64,000 nt of DNA from Caballeronia arationis (GCF_001544975.2 NZ_FCOG02000009.1:62001-126000), one strand, 5' to 3'. Positions 8,488-17,626 are shown, counted from the first letter of the stretch. The notes: generated by a model from the sequence alone, not told the origin. Program-made: numbers and translations.

Positions 8488-10168
8488 GGGACCACCTCTT
8501 TTCGAGTGCCAGCAGCATCCACCATGTCACGCCAAAGGCGACGAGGTGATAAAGACTGTCGACCAGCAACCCAAGCCTGGCGTAAAGCAGCACCGTGATC
8601 GCGAGAAAGGCGAAACAGGCCGCAGGCAGGACGATCACGTCGAGCCATCGCGACTTGCCCACGCGCCAGATGCGATAGGCGATTGCCGCAGCCACCATCA
8701 CGAGCACCAGAAGCCATTGCTGAACGAATCCAAGGGGCGTGACGATCGCCCCGGTCATGAGGGCATTGACCGCGCCCGCCTGGAATTCGAAGCCGTAGCG
8801 CTCCGGCCCTGCCACGTCGAGCCGTGTCTGCAGAAGGTCCAGCGGATGTTCGGCACCGACGACGATCACTTTGCCTTGCCACGCGGGCGCAGGCGAAGCG
8901 GCGGCGAGCAGGGTATCGGTATTGAGCCGCCTCGCCGGATCGCGCAGGCGTTCGCGATGCGACAGCGGAAAGATGATGCGCGCGAGCACGGCACCCGCCG
9001 GCCGCGCGGGACAGTCCTTGTCGGGCCATTCGGCGACTTCGCGCAGGGAGAAGCGGATGTTCTGCTCTTCGGCGCCGGCGCTCGCATGCAGAATCGTCTC
9101 CGACGACGGAATGCGCTCGATGTTGGTCGCGCCGGTGACCGCATACAACGCGAACGACCCATACACATTCTTTCCCGCCTGCATGGCGACCGTGCCGAAT
9201 ACCGCGTTGTCGAGTTTCTGGCCGATGCACGTCAGCCCGAGAAACGCGCCCGACTCGCCGAGGCCGGGAAGCGCGACTGCGTGACCGTAGGGTGTCAGGG
9301 CCTTGAAGCCGAACACGACGCGTGTGCCGCTCTGACGTGCCGCGCGTATCGCATCGATCAGGGTGGCGTCGGCTGGTCCGGGCTCCTCCGTGGTGATGTC
9401 GAAGGCGATCGCCTTCGCCTTCTGCTGCGCCGCGAGTGCGATCAGGCGCGCGTAATCGGCGCGACGCGTACGCGCGAGGCTGCGGGTTTCGGACGCGTTC
9501 GGCACGATGCCGACGAGAACCAGGTCTTTCGAAAGCGCGGGTTCGAACAGCACGTCTCCGATCAGCATGGTGAAGCTTGAGGTGCGCGTGTCGAGGCCGA
9601 GGAGATCGAAGACATTGACCCACACGAAGGAGAAGGCCGTGGCACCCACCAGAACCGAAACGGCCGCGCTGGCGCGAAAGATCCGCAGCTTCTGCATGCT
9701 GAGTCTGATCGACTCGATGAGGCCGGTGCCTTCCAGTTGGGCTGCGATCGCAGCGATGTCGCGGTCACGCGTGTCCCGCTTGAGGGGCATGGACTGGAGG
9801 TTCGCCAGTTCGGCGACGTCCGCGGGCAGTTCGTGCGCGTCGGGAAGTTGTGCGCCGTCGACCAGGACCGGAATGATGCGCTTCTTCTGGCGTAACGCTT
9901 CGGCGACCTCCCAGCGGACGAAGTCGGTCGCGCCATTTGCGGCACGCTCGTTGAGCATCGAGAGCCATGCAGTGCCGACGACCGCCAGTACCACGTCATA
10001 TTTCCGGAGCCGCTCCGACAGAAGCTTCTGCCAGTTCGTGCCCGCCGGTATGTCCAGAATGTCGATGAACACGCGGTTTCGCGGAAACAGAGCGGCCAGC
10101 CGGTCGTGCAGCAGTTCGCTGGTCGCCGAGCTGTCGTCGCGTCTGTACGTGATGAAGATGTTGGGCAT
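8474..10168 (-). CDS. TIR domain - CHASE2 sensor membrane protein
   Basis: A 564-residue protein with a cytoplasmic TIR domain at residues 1-~145: IFITYRRDDS at the start (the bacterial TIR box 1), VFIDILDIPAGTNW, and RWEVAEAL where Glu87 sits at the place of the NADase catalytic glutamate. A membrane segment follows at ~164-186, then a CHASE2 extracytoplasmic domain at ~188-475 (LIGDVLFEPALSKDLVLVGI; DYARLIALAAQQKAKAIAFD), and three closely spaced C-terminal helices at ~480-555. In CHASE2 receptors the output domain usually follows these helices; here the output (TIR) is N-terminal. I chose ATG 10168 because homologous TIR domains begin MPNIFITYRRDD-like; an upstream start would add 18 Pro/Arg-rich residues. 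It is the first gene of a pair with the FecR lipoprotein. TIR activity (NAD+ hydrolysis or cyclisation) is inferred, not shown. Confidence 0.88.
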   Translation of the reverse strand: MPNIFITYRRDDSSATSELLHDRLAALFPRNRVFIDILDIPAGTNWQKLLSERLRKYDVVLAVVGTAWLSMLNERAANGATDFVRWEVAEALRQKKRIIPVLVDGAQLPDAHELPADVAELANLQSMPLKRDTRDRDIAAIAAQLEGTGLIESIRLSMQKLRIFRASAAVSVLVGATAFSFVWVNVFDLLGLDTRTSSFTMLIGDVLFEPALSKDLVLVGIVPNASETRSLARTRRADYARLIALAAQQKAKAIAFDITTEEPGPADATLIDAIRAARQSGTRVVFGFKALTPYGHAVALPGLGESGAFLGLTCIGQKLDNAVFGTVAMQAGKNVYGSFALYAVTGATNIERIPSSETILHASAGAEEQNIRFSLREVAEWPDKDCPARPAGAVLARIIFPLSHRERLRDPARRLNTDTLLAAASPAPAWQGKVIVVGAEHPLDLLQTRLDVAGPERYGFEFQAGAVNALMTGAIVTPLGFVQQWLLVLVMVAAAIAYRIWRVGKSRWLDVIVLPAACFAFLAITVLLYARLGLLVDSLYHLVAFGVTWWMLLALEKRWSHGRS

Positions 10169-10475
10169 GGTCGGATCGACAGGCGACGAAGCAGGCCGTC
10201 TCGGGCGCGTCCGGGACGGCATACACGCGACGCATTGAATGCTTCCGCCGGATGCTTCGCCTGCGTTCCATCCACCACGGTTAGCACTTCCAACGGCGGC
10301 GCTTGCGTGCCCGATGCCGCGCGTGCCATAGCTCGCACAGTACTACATGCGGCAGATAATTCAATGTGATTCTCGCCCTTCGGGCTGTCCCGGAAGTGAG
10401 GGGAGTGCCGGTTATCGATAAGGTGCTGGAAACCGCAAGTCCCTATGAGGCGGTCTCATGCATGACGAGCCGTCT
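10169..10475. other. Intergenic region upstream of the TIR-CHASE2 gene
   Basis: No convincing gene on either strand. The region must hold the leftward promoter of the TIR-CHASE2/FecR pair. The AT-richer patch at about 10353-10372 contains GATAATTC, but no good paired -35/-10 could be fixed. A small GCCC-TTC-GGGC hairpin lies at about 10377-10387; it has no T-run on either strand and is not a convincing terminator. Confidence 0.4.
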
Positions 10476-11368
10476 CTATGGGCGGTAGCGAAGTGCGTCG
10501 ATCACCACGCGCATTGCACGCGACGACTGGCGACGGCTCGCGTAGTACGCGTGAAGGCCGGAGAACGTCGGAGACCAGTCTTCGAGCACCCAGACGAGGC
10601 GGCCGGCCGTGAGGTGCGGCTACGCGACGTCCGCCGGAATGTACGCGAGCCCATAACCGGACAATGCGGCTTCGAGCATCTGATAGGTACCGTTGAAAGC
10701 GAGCTGACCTTCAACGCGCACCTGCACTTCGCGATGCCCCTTCTTGAGCTCCCAGGAGTAGAAGCCGCCATGCGTGGGCAGACGCAGGTTGATGCAGTTG
10801 TGGTCGGTCAGGTCCTGTGGCGTCTTCGGCAACGCCAGCTTCTTCAGATACGCGGGCGAGCCGACGATAGCCATGCGCATGTCGGGCCCGATGCGCACCG
10901 CGATCATGTCCTTCGCGATCTGGTCGCCATTGCGAACGCCGATGTCATAACGATCCGCAACGATATCGGAGAGGCCGTAGTCCGTGATCATCTCGATCCT
11001 GATCTCCGGATAGCGGCGAAGCACCTTCGACAGCCTTGGCCAAAGGATCGTCTTGGTGGCGTAGTCGGTTGCGGTGATGCGGATCGTGCCCGCCGGCAAG
11101 TCGCGAAGCTCTTTGACTGCGGTCAGCTCGGCTTCGGTTTCCTCGAAGCGACGCGCCACTGTTTCGAGCAGGCGTTCGCCCGCTTCGGTTGGCGAGACGC
11201 TGCGCGTCGTGCGGGTCAGGAGCCTCAAGCCGAGTCTCGTTTCGAGCGCCCGGATCGTATGGCTCATGCCGATTGCGATACACCCATTTGCGCTGCGTCG
11301 CGCGTGAAGCTGCGTTCGCGCACGACAGCGATGAATGCAAGCAGGTCGTTGACGTTTTCACGCGGCAT
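10476..11368 (-). pseudogene. LysR-family regulator, disrupted by one frameshift and one stop
   Basis: Remnant of a LysR-type transcriptional regulator. From ATG 11368 the frame reads MPRENVNDLLAFIAVVRERS and the HTH as far as GVSQSA, then meets TGA; the next frame continues exactly with MSHTIRALETRLGLRLL. One base is missing at about 11265 (family expectation SQSA-[ML]-SHTIRALE). The long middle section (TRSVSPTEAGERLLE, DIGVRNGDQIAKDMIA, YLKKLALPKTPQDL) is intact. A TAG after YIPADVA at about 10620 interrupts the frame; beyond it the same frame continues with PHLTAGRLVWVLEDW and further family-like sequence to TAG at 10476. The total length of 893 bases fits an ordinary ~298-residue LysR minus one base. 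It is divergent from the deoC operon, so it may once have regulated it or an adjacent lost gene. Two independent lesions make a single sequencing error an unlikely full explanation. Confidence 0.85.
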
Positions 11369-11490
11369 TGATGAGCCCGTTTCATGGGTGTCTCCGGATT
11401 TTATCTGCACATCGACATTCAAGCGCCGCTCGCTCAAGAGGACGTATCCGCCAGATGGCGGCAGGAGGGAAGTCCTCAGCACTTTCCCTA

Positions 11491-11506
11491 TGTTACGATC
11501 GTAACA
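11491..11506. promoter_or_regulatory. Candidate DeoR-type operator in the deoC promoter
   Basis: A perfect 16-bp palindrome, TGTTACGATCGTAACA, 68 bases before the deoC ATG. Its arms TGTTA/TAACA and six-base centre match the layout of the E. coli DeoR operator (TGTTAGAATTCTAACA, established). A further TGTTATAA follows at 11511-11518; the same eight bases occur in inverted orientation upstream of the DeoR-family gene (24296-24303). The AT-rich sequence to 11545 probably holds the core promoter, although no clean -35/-10 pair was assigned. That the DeoR-family gene at 23.5 kb binds here is inference. Confidence 0.65.
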
Positions 11507-11573
11507 ACGATGTTATAAACTGAGATCAATATATCAAAAAAGTGTTGTGCATCGCACAATCCGAAACGATCTC

Positions 11574-12587
11574 ATGCTCGATGCTGCTTCGAAACCCGTT
11601 CTAGCGTGGCCAGGCGCAAGCCGGCCGCACACGGAGACGCTCACGCGCAATCCCGGCGTTCCCTTCGACCTCGCATGGCTCGACGGCCTGCGCGTGAATC
11701 AGTCGGCTGTGGCCCGGCGCGTCTCGACGCTCGGCACGCGGCGCGCGGTCAAGAAAGACGCGCAAGCCGCGTGGTTGCTCAAGGCCATCACCTGCATCGA
11801 CCTTACGACGCTCAACGGCGACGACACCACCGCGCGCGTCGAACGCCTCTGCGCGAAGGCGCGTCGTCCCGTGCGCGACGACCTGCTCGACGCGCTCGGC
11901 ATGGCGCCCGGCTCGATCAGGACCGGCGCCGTATGCGTCTACCACCGTTTCGTGAAAGCGGCGGTCCACGCGCTCGAAGGCAGCGGCATTCCCGTCGCGG
12001 CGGTATCGACGGGCTTTCCCGCCGGGCTGATTCCGCATCCGCTGAAGCTGCGCGAGATCGAGGCGTCGGTTGCGGACGGCGCCGCCGAAATCGACATCGT
12101 CGTGACGCGCGAACACGTTCTGACCGGCAACTGGCAGGCGCTCTACGACGAGATGCGCGACTTCCGAGCGGCTTGCGGCGACGCGCACGTGAAGGCGATT
12201 CTCGCGACCGGCGACATCCGCACACTCTCCAACGTGGCGAAGGCATCGATGGTCTGCATGATGGCCGGCGCCGATTTCATCAAGACCTCGACCGGCAAGG
12301 AAGGCGTGAACGCGACGCTCGACGTCTCGCTCGTGATGGTGCGCATGATTCGCGAGTACCTCGCGCGCACGGGCGTTGCAATCGGCTTCAAGCCGGCGGG
12401 TGGCGTATCGACGGCCAAGTCGGTGCTCGAATACCAGATCCTCATGAAGGAAGAACTCGGGCGCGACTGGCTCGAAGCGGACCTGTTTCGCATCGGTGCA
12501 TCGAGCCTGCTCGCCGACATCGAGCGGCAACTCGAACATCACGTGAGCGGCCGCTACTCGGCGTTCAACCGTCATCCCGTCGCGTGA
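11574..12587 (+). CDS. deoC: Deoxyribose-phosphate aldolase
   Basis: A 337-residue aldolase that splits 2-deoxyribose-5-phosphate into acetaldehyde and glyceraldehyde-3-phosphate in the cytoplasm. Both active-site lysines are recognisable: the Schiff-base Lys in DFIKTSTGKEG (Lys237) and the second Lys in GFKPAGGVST (Lys273), together with AVSTGFPAG and EIDIVVTRE of the TIM barrel. The protein has ~85 extra N-terminal residues compared with the E. coli enzyme, as in eukaryotic-type DeoC. ATG 11574 is preferred over GTG 11547 by codon type only. It is first in an operon with an aldehyde dehydrogenase 43 bases downstream, which can oxidise the acetaldehyde, then sugar kinase and transport genes. 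Confidence 0.93.
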   Translation: MLDAASKPVLAWPGASRPHTETLTRNPGVPFDLAWLDGLRVNQSAVARRVSTLGTRRAVKKDAQAAWLLKAITCIDLTTLNGDDTTARVERLCAKARRPVRDDLLDALGMAPGSIRTGAVCVYHRFVKAAVHALEGSGIPVAAVSTGFPAGLIPHPLKLREIEASVADGAAEIDIVVTREHVLTGNWQALYDEMRDFRAACGDAHVKAILATGDIRTLSNVAKASMVCMMAGADFIKTSTGKEGVNATLDVSLVMVRMIREYLARTGVAIGFKPAGGVSTAKSVLEYQILMKEELGRDWLEADLFRIGASSLLADIERQLEHHVSGRYSAFNRHPVA

Positions 12588-12630
12588 GCACGCGCCCTTT
12601 TTCGACTCGTCGACTCAACCAGACATCCTC

Positions 12631-15027
12631 ATGAGCGTAGCCGAATACTTTTCTTCGATGGAATACGGACCCGCACCGGAAGACGATCGCGCCGCGCGCG
12701 TATGGCTCGATCAGCATGCGAGCGGCTTCGGCCATTTCATCGGCGGCGCCTGGCGTGCGCCTTGCGCGGCCGATCAGGCCGAGCGCTTCGAATCGCGCGA
12801 GCCGGCGACAGGCCGCGTGCTTGCATCGATCGCACAAGGCGATAGCGCCGATGTCGCCGCCGCGGTCGATGCCGCGCATGGCGCGCTCGCCGCATGGCAG
12901 GCGCTCGGCGGCCCGGGCCGCGCGCGGCACCTGTATGCCCTCGCGCGCATGGTGCAGCGTCACAGCAGGCTCTTCGCCGTGCTCGAATCGCTCGACAACG
13001 GCAAGCCGATCCGTGAGACGCGCGACATCGATATCCCCCTTGTTTCAAGGCACTTTCTGCATCACGCGGGATGGGCGCAACTGCAGGAGCGCGAATTCGC
13101 GGACTGGGCGCCGCTCGGCGTGATCGGCCAGATCGTGCCGTGGAATTTTCCGCTGCTGATGCTTGCCTGGAAGATCGCGCCAGCGCTCGCGATGGGCAAT
13201 TGCGTCGTGCTCAAGCCCGCCGAATACACGCCGCTCACGGCGCTGCTGTTCGCTGAACTCGCCCATCGCGCGGGCCTGCCTGCGGGCGTGCTGAACGTGG
13301 TGACCGGCGACGGCCGCACGGGCGCGGCGCTCGTCGAGCACCGCCAGGTCGCGAAGATCGCGTTCACCGGATCGACAGAAGTCGGGCGGCAAATTCGCGT
13401 CGCGACGGCGGGATCGGGCAAGTCGCTCACGCTCGAACTCGGCGGCAAGTCGCCGTTCATCGTCTTCGATGACGCCGATCTCGACAGCGCCGTCGAAGGC
13501 GTCGTCGATGCGATCTGGTTCAATCAGGGGCAAGTGTGCTGTGCCGGTTCGCGCTTGCTCGTGCAGGAAGGCATCGAGGCGCGCTTCGTCGAGAAGCTGA
13601 AGCGCCGCATGGAGACGCTGCGCGTCGGGCCGTCGCTCGACAAGGGCATCGACATGGGCGCGATCGTCGATACCGTGCAGCTCGAACGCATCCGCGCACT
13701 CGTGGCGCTCGGCGAAAGCGAAGGTTGTGTGATTCATCAGCCGGCGAGCCTCAGGCTGCCCGAAGGCGGCGCGTTCTTCCCGCCGACGCTCGTCACCAAC
13801 GTCGCGCCTGCATCGATGCTCGCGCAAGAGGAAATCTTCGGTCCGGTGCTCGTGACGATGAGCTTTCGCACGCCCGAAGAAGCGGTTGCGCTTGCGAACA
13901 ACACGCGCTACGGGCTCGCCGCGAGCGTATGGAGCGAAAACATCAGCCGCGCGCTCGACGTCGCGCCGCGCCTGCAATGCGGCGTCGTGTGGATCAACGC
14001 GACCAATCTCTTCGACGCGGCCGTCGGCTTCGGCGGCTATCGCGAATCGGGCTTCGGGCGCGAAGGCGGACGCGAGGGCATCTACGAGTATCTGCAGCCA
14101 CGCGCGTGGACCAGGCTTCCGGTTCGCAAGAACGCTCCGGCGCGCGTGAACGAAGCGCAGGCACAGCCCGATGCGAACGTGAGCGCCCTCGACCGCACCG
14201 CGAAGCTCTTCATCGGCGGCAAGCAGGCGCGTCCCGACAGCGGCTATTCGCGCCTCGTGCATGCGCCTTCCGGCGCGATCGTCGGCGAAGTGGGCGAAGG
14301 CAATCGCAAGGACATTCGCAATGCGGTGTCGGCGGCGCGCGGCGCGCAGAAGTGGTCGAGCACGAGCGCGCACAACCGCGCGCAGGTGCTGTATTACCTT
14401 GCCGAGAACCTGTCGGCACGCTCGGCGGAATTCGTACGTCAATTGGTAACCCGCACAGGCGCGAGCGAACGCGATGCGGCGCGCGAAGTCGAAGCGTCGA
14501 TCACGCGGCTTTTCACCTACGGCGCGTGGGCCGACAAGTTCGATGGCGCGGTGCATGCGCCGCCGTTGCGTGGCGTCGCGCTCGCAATGCACGAACCGCT
14601 TGGCGTGATTGGCGTGGTGTGTCCGGATGAGGCGCCGCTGCTCGGTTTCGTGTCGCTCGTCGCGCCGGCGCTCGCACTCGGCAACCGCGTGGTGGCGGTG
14701 CCGAGCGAGACGTGTCCGCTGATGGCGACGGATTTCTATCAGGTCGTCGAGACGTCGGACGTGCCGGGCGGCGCGCTCAACATCGTGACGGGCGAATCGC
14801 ATGCGCTTGCGAAGACGCTCGCGCAGCACGACGATGTCGACGCATTGTGGTGCTTCAACGGCGCCGAACTCTCGGCGATGGTGGAGCGCGAATCGGTCGG
14901 CAATCTGAAGCGTACCTTCGTGGACCGCGGCCGCGCGTTCGACTGGCACGATGCCGCGAGCGAAGGCCTGCCGTTCCTGCGCCAGGCGGTCCAGGTGAAA
15001 AACATCTGGGTCCCTTATGGTGACTGA
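12631..15027 (+). CDS. Tandem aldehyde dehydrogenase (active domain plus degenerate half-domain)
   Basis: A 798-residue protein. Residues ~30-505 are a complete NAD(P)-dependent aldehyde dehydrogenase: VPWNFPLLMLAWK, FTGSTEVGR, the general-base Glu269 in LELGGKSP and the nucleophile Cys303 in NQGQVCCAGSR. Residues ~510-798 repeat the coenzyme-binding half (KLFIGGKQARPDSGYSR, EPLGVIGVVCPDEAPLLGF) but stop before a catalytic cysteine, so this half is probably structural, resembling the layout of ALDH16. Next to deoC, the likely substrate is the acetaldehyde released by that enzyme, giving acetate for acetyl-CoA synthesis; this is inference from context. Codon use matches its neighbours and I see no sign that the fusion is an annotation artefact, since the frame is open throughout. 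Confidence 0.9.
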   Translation: MSVAEYFSSMEYGPAPEDDRAARVWLDQHASGFGHFIGGAWRAPCAADQAERFESREPATGRVLASIAQGDSADVAAAVDAAHGALAAWQALGGPGRARHLYALARMVQRHSRLFAVLESLDNGKPIRETRDIDIPLVSRHFLHHAGWAQLQEREFADWAPLGVIGQIVPWNFPLLMLAWKIAPALAMGNCVVLKPAEYTPLTALLFAELAHRAGLPAGVLNVVTGDGRTGAALVEHRQVAKIAFTGSTEVGRQIRVATAGSGKSLTLELGGKSPFIVFDDADLDSAVEGVVDAIWFNQGQVCCAGSRLLVQEGIEARFVEKLKRRMETLRVGPSLDKGIDMGAIVDTVQLERIRALVALGESEGCVIHQPASLRLPEGGAFFPPTLVTNVAPASMLAQEEIFGPVLVTMSFRTPEEAVALANNTRYGLAASVWSENISRALDVAPRLQCGVVWINATNLFDAAVGFGGYRESGFGREGGREGIYEYLQPRAWTRLPVRKNAPARVNEAQAQPDANVSALDRTAKLFIGGKQARPDSGYSRLVHAPSGAIVGEVGEGNRKDIRNAVSAARGAQKWSSTSAHNRAQVLYYLAENLSARSAEFVRQLVTRTGASERDAAREVEASITRLFTYGAWADKFDGAVHAPPLRGVALAMHEPLGVIGVVCPDEAPLLGFVSLVAPALALGNRVVAVPSETCPLMATDFYQVVETSDVPGGALNIVTGESHALAKTLAQHDDVDALWCFNGAELSAMVERESVGNLKRTFVDRGRAFDWHDAASEGLPFLRQAVQVKNIWVPYGD

Positions 15028-15102
15028 AACCCGAGACTGATTCCGGACTAATCAAGGGCGAAGACTTCACGATGAAGCGCGCCCATGCATGGAGGAGACG
15101 CT

Positions 15103-15573
15103 GTGCTGAAGAACATCGATCCGCTGTTGAACGCCGACATCCTGCACGCGCTGTGCGCGATGGGGCACGGCGACGAAGTCGTGATCTGCGATGCCAATTT
15201 TCCCGCCGATTCCGTCGCGCGCCAGACGGTGCTCGGCAAGCTGCTGCGCATCGACGGCGCGAACGCGCCGCGTGCGATTCGCGCGGTGCTCTCGGTGATG
15301 CCGCTCGATACGTTCGTCGATCATCCGGCCGAGCGCATGGAAGTGGTCGGCGACGCGAGCGCGCTGCCCGCCGTGCAGCGCGAAGCGCAACGCGAAGTCG
15401 ACGACGCCGAGCGACGCGAGACGCCGTTTGCCTCCGTCGAGCGCTTCGCGTTTTACGAGCGCGCGAAGAACGCCTACTGCGTGATCGCGACGGGCGAAGC
15501 GCGCGGCTATGGCTGCTTCATCTTCAAGAAAGGCGTCGAACTCGCGCCGGACGCGCCGGAGTCCGCAAAATGA
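15103..15573 (+). CDS. RbsD/FucU-family sugar mutarotase
   Basis: A 156-residue cytoplasmic sugar mutarotase that interconverts anomers of the imported sugar so that the kinase gets its preferred form. The RbsD/FucU pattern is visible: LLNADILHALCAMGHGDEV with the catalytic His near the start, ICDANFPADS, and FYERAKNAYCVIATGEARGYG near the end, closer to FucU than to RbsD in length and C-terminus. I chose GTG 15103 because GGAGGAG lies 5 bases upstream (15091-15097); the ATG at 15085 lies before this ribosome site. Its stop overlaps the ribokinase start (ATGA), so the two are translationally coupled. The sugar is probably ribose or deoxyribose, judged from the operon. Confidence 0.88.
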   Translation: MLKNIDPLLNADILHALCAMGHGDEVVICDANFPADSVARQTVLGKLLRIDGANAPRAIRAVLSVMPLDTFVDHPAERMEVVGDASALPAVQREAQREVDDAERRETPFASVERFAFYERAKNAYCVIATGEARGYGCFIFKKGVELAPDAPESAK

Positions 15574-16520
15574 GCCGTCGCAGCGTAGTGATTCTCGGCA
15601 TCTACGTGACGGACCTCGCGTTTCGCGCCGAGCGCATGCCGCAGATCGGTGAAACGATTCCCGGCTCCGCCTTCGCGATGGGGCCTGGCGGCAAAGGATC
15701 GAACCAGGCGGTGGCGGCGGCGCGTGCGGGCGCGGACGTGGTCTTCTGCACGCGCATCGGTGCCGACGCGTTCGGCGAGATCGCGCAATCGACCTGGCGC
15801 GCGGAAGGCATCACGTCGCGCGCGACGGTGCTCGAAGGCGTCTCCACGGGCGCGGCGCACATCTATGTGGACGAGCGCACCGGCGGCAACGCGATCATCG
15901 TCGCGGCGGGCGCGGCGGGCACGCTATGTCCCGCGGACGTCGATGCGATCGAGGCCGACATTGCCGACGCGGCCGTGTTCGTCACGCAGCTCGAACAGCC
16001 GATCCCGGCCGCACGACGCGGCCTCGAACTCGCGCGCAAGCATGGCGTGACGACCGTGTTCAATCCGGCGCCCGCCTTGCCGCTGCCCGACGACATCTAT
16101 CCGCTTTGCGACTACATCACGCCGAACGAAACCGAGGCTGCAGCGCTGACCGGCATCGCGATCGCATCGGTCGACGACGCGCGCCGCGCCGCCGATGCGC
16201 TGCTCGCGAAAGGCTCGCGCGCGGTCATCGTGACGCTTGGCGAGCAGGGCGCGCTGCTGCATTCTGCAAGTGAATCGGTGCTGGTCCCGGCATTCGACTG
16301 CGGCCGCGTGGTGGAGACGGCCGGCGCGGGCGACGGTTTCACCGGCGGCTTCGCGGCGGCGCTTGCGCGTGGCGAATCCGCGCTCGACGCGGTGCGCTTC
16401 GGCTGCGCGCTCGCGAGCCTCTCGGTGACGCGCGCGGGCACGGCGCCTTCGATGCCGACGCTTACCGAGATCAACGCGGTGCTCGGCGAGCGCCGCACCG
16501 CCTCCGTGAACGGAGCCTGA
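15570..16520 (+). CDS. rbsK: Ribokinase-family (PfkB) sugar kinase
   Basis: A 316-residue kinase of the ribokinase/PfkB family, expected to phosphorylate ribose or deoxyribose at O5 using ATP. Landmarks: the N-terminal substrate motif GPGGKGSNQAVAAARAGA (PfkB signature 1), TPNETEAAALTG, and the C-terminal ETAGAGDGFTGGFAAAL with the catalytic Asp in GAGD. The start overlaps the mutarotase stop by four bases. With DeoC in the same operon the product could be deoxyribose-5-phosphate, making it a functional deoxyribokinase (DeoK role); sequence alone does not distinguish that from ribokinase, so the symbol refers to the family. Confidence 0.88.
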   Translation: MSRRSVVILGIYVTDLAFRAERMPQIGETIPGSAFAMGPGGKGSNQAVAAARAGADVVFCTRIGADAFGEIAQSTWRAEGITSRATVLEGVSTGAAHIYVDERTGGNAIIVAAGAAGTLCPADVDAIEADIADAAVFVTQLEQPIPAARRGLELARKHGVTTVFNPAPALPLPDDIYPLCDYITPNETEAAALTGIAIASVDDARRAADALLAKGSRAVIVTLGEQGALLHSASESVLVPAFDCGRVVETAGAGDGFTGGFAAALARGESALDAVRFGCALASLSVTRAGTAPSMPTLTEINAVLGERRTASVNGA

Positions 16521-16523
16521 TCG

Positions 16524-17567
16524 ATGAAAGCGTCGAAGTGGCTCGCCGATCGCCAGCTCAACTTTCTGGTCGGCGTGAACCTGTTGGTCGTGATCGCGGC
16601 GACCTGGCTCTCGAACGGCCAGTTCCTCGATATCGACAACCTCCAGTCGATGGGCGGCCAGTTGCCCGAACTTGGTCTGCTCGCGCTCGGCATCATGCTC
16701 TCGATGGTGTCGGGCAACGGCGGCATCGACCTGTCGGGCGTCGGGCTCGCGAACCTGTCCGGCATGGTGGCTGCGATGGTGCTGCCGAAGCTGGTCGTGG
16801 CCGACGATTCGCCCGCCCTTTATACCGCCGTTTTCACAGGGGTCGTGCTCTTCATCGGCTTGCTCGGCGGCCTGCTCAACGGCGTCGTGATTGCGCGCCT
16901 CAGGCTCACGCCGATCCTCTGCACGCTCGGCACGCAACTGCTCCTCACGGGCATTGCGGTGGTGCTGAGCAACGGCGCCTCGGTGCGAGTCGAATACGTC
17001 GATCCGCTGTCGAACATCGGCAACGGGACGTTCCTGCAAGTGCCGATCTCGCTGTGGATCTTCATCGCGGCGGTCCTCGTGCTCGGCTGGGTCCTGAAGC
17101 GCACGCCGTTCGGGCTGCGCCTCTACCTGATGGGCACGAATCCGAAAGCGGCTTTCTATGCGGGCATTCCGCGCGCACGGATGCTGATCCTGACCTACGG
17201 CATGTGCGGCATGCTCGCATCGCTCGCCGGGCTCATCAGCGCGACGCACACGTCGAGCGCGAAGTGGGACTACGGCAATTCGTATCTGCTGATCGCGATC
17301 CTGATCGCCGTCATGGGCGGCGTGAATCCCGCAGGCGGCTATGGACGCATCGTCTGTGTATTCCTCGCCGCGACCGTGCTGCAGTTCCTGTCGAGCCTCT
17401 TCAACCTGCTCGGCGTCTCGCAGTTCTTCGGCGACTGCGCATGGGGCTTCCTGCTGCTCGCTTCGCTCGCCTTCGCGGGCGGCGAGCGCGTGCGCGCGAT
17501 TTTCGGGATCGGCGGCGTTGCGCCCACACCGAAGGTACCGCCGCCGCCCGCTTCGACGGGACGCTAG
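16524..17567 (+). CDS. Sugar/nucleoside ABC transporter permease (RbsC type) 1
   Basis: A 347-residue inner-membrane permease of the ribose-type (CUT2) family with about nine hydrophobic helices, among them LLALGIMLSMVSGNGGIDLSG, the family's conserved loop after helix 3 (usually GGIDLSVG), and the cytoplasmic coupling region KRTPFGLRLYLMGTNPKAAFYAGI, which contacts the ATPase. The C-terminus is a Pro-rich tail (PTPKVPPPP). It begins three bases after the kinase gene. The operon has two different permease genes, so the channel is probably a heterodimer with the second permease at 20231. Substrate inferred: deoxyribose, ribose or (deoxy)nucleoside. Confidence 0.9.
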   Translation: MKASKWLADRQLNFLVGVNLLVVIAATWLSNGQFLDIDNLQSMGGQLPELGLLALGIMLSMVSGNGGIDLSGVGLANLSGMVAAMVLPKLVVADDSPALYTAVFTGVVLFIGLLGGLLNGVVIARLRLTPILCTLGTQLLLTGIAVVLSNGASVRVEYVDPLSNIGNGTFLQVPISLWIFIAAVLVLGWVLKRTPFGLRLYLMGTNPKAAFYAGIPRARMLILTYGMCGMLASLAGLISATHTSSAKWDYGNSYLLIAILIAVMGGVNPAGGYGRIVCVFLAATVLQFLSSLFNLLGVSQFFGDCAWGFLLLASLAFAGGERVRAIFGIGGVAPTPKVPPPPASTGR

Positions 17568-17626
17568 TTCTGGCTCTGCATCTTCATCACATTTGCAGCA
17601 CATTCGAACCATAAAGGAGACATCGC

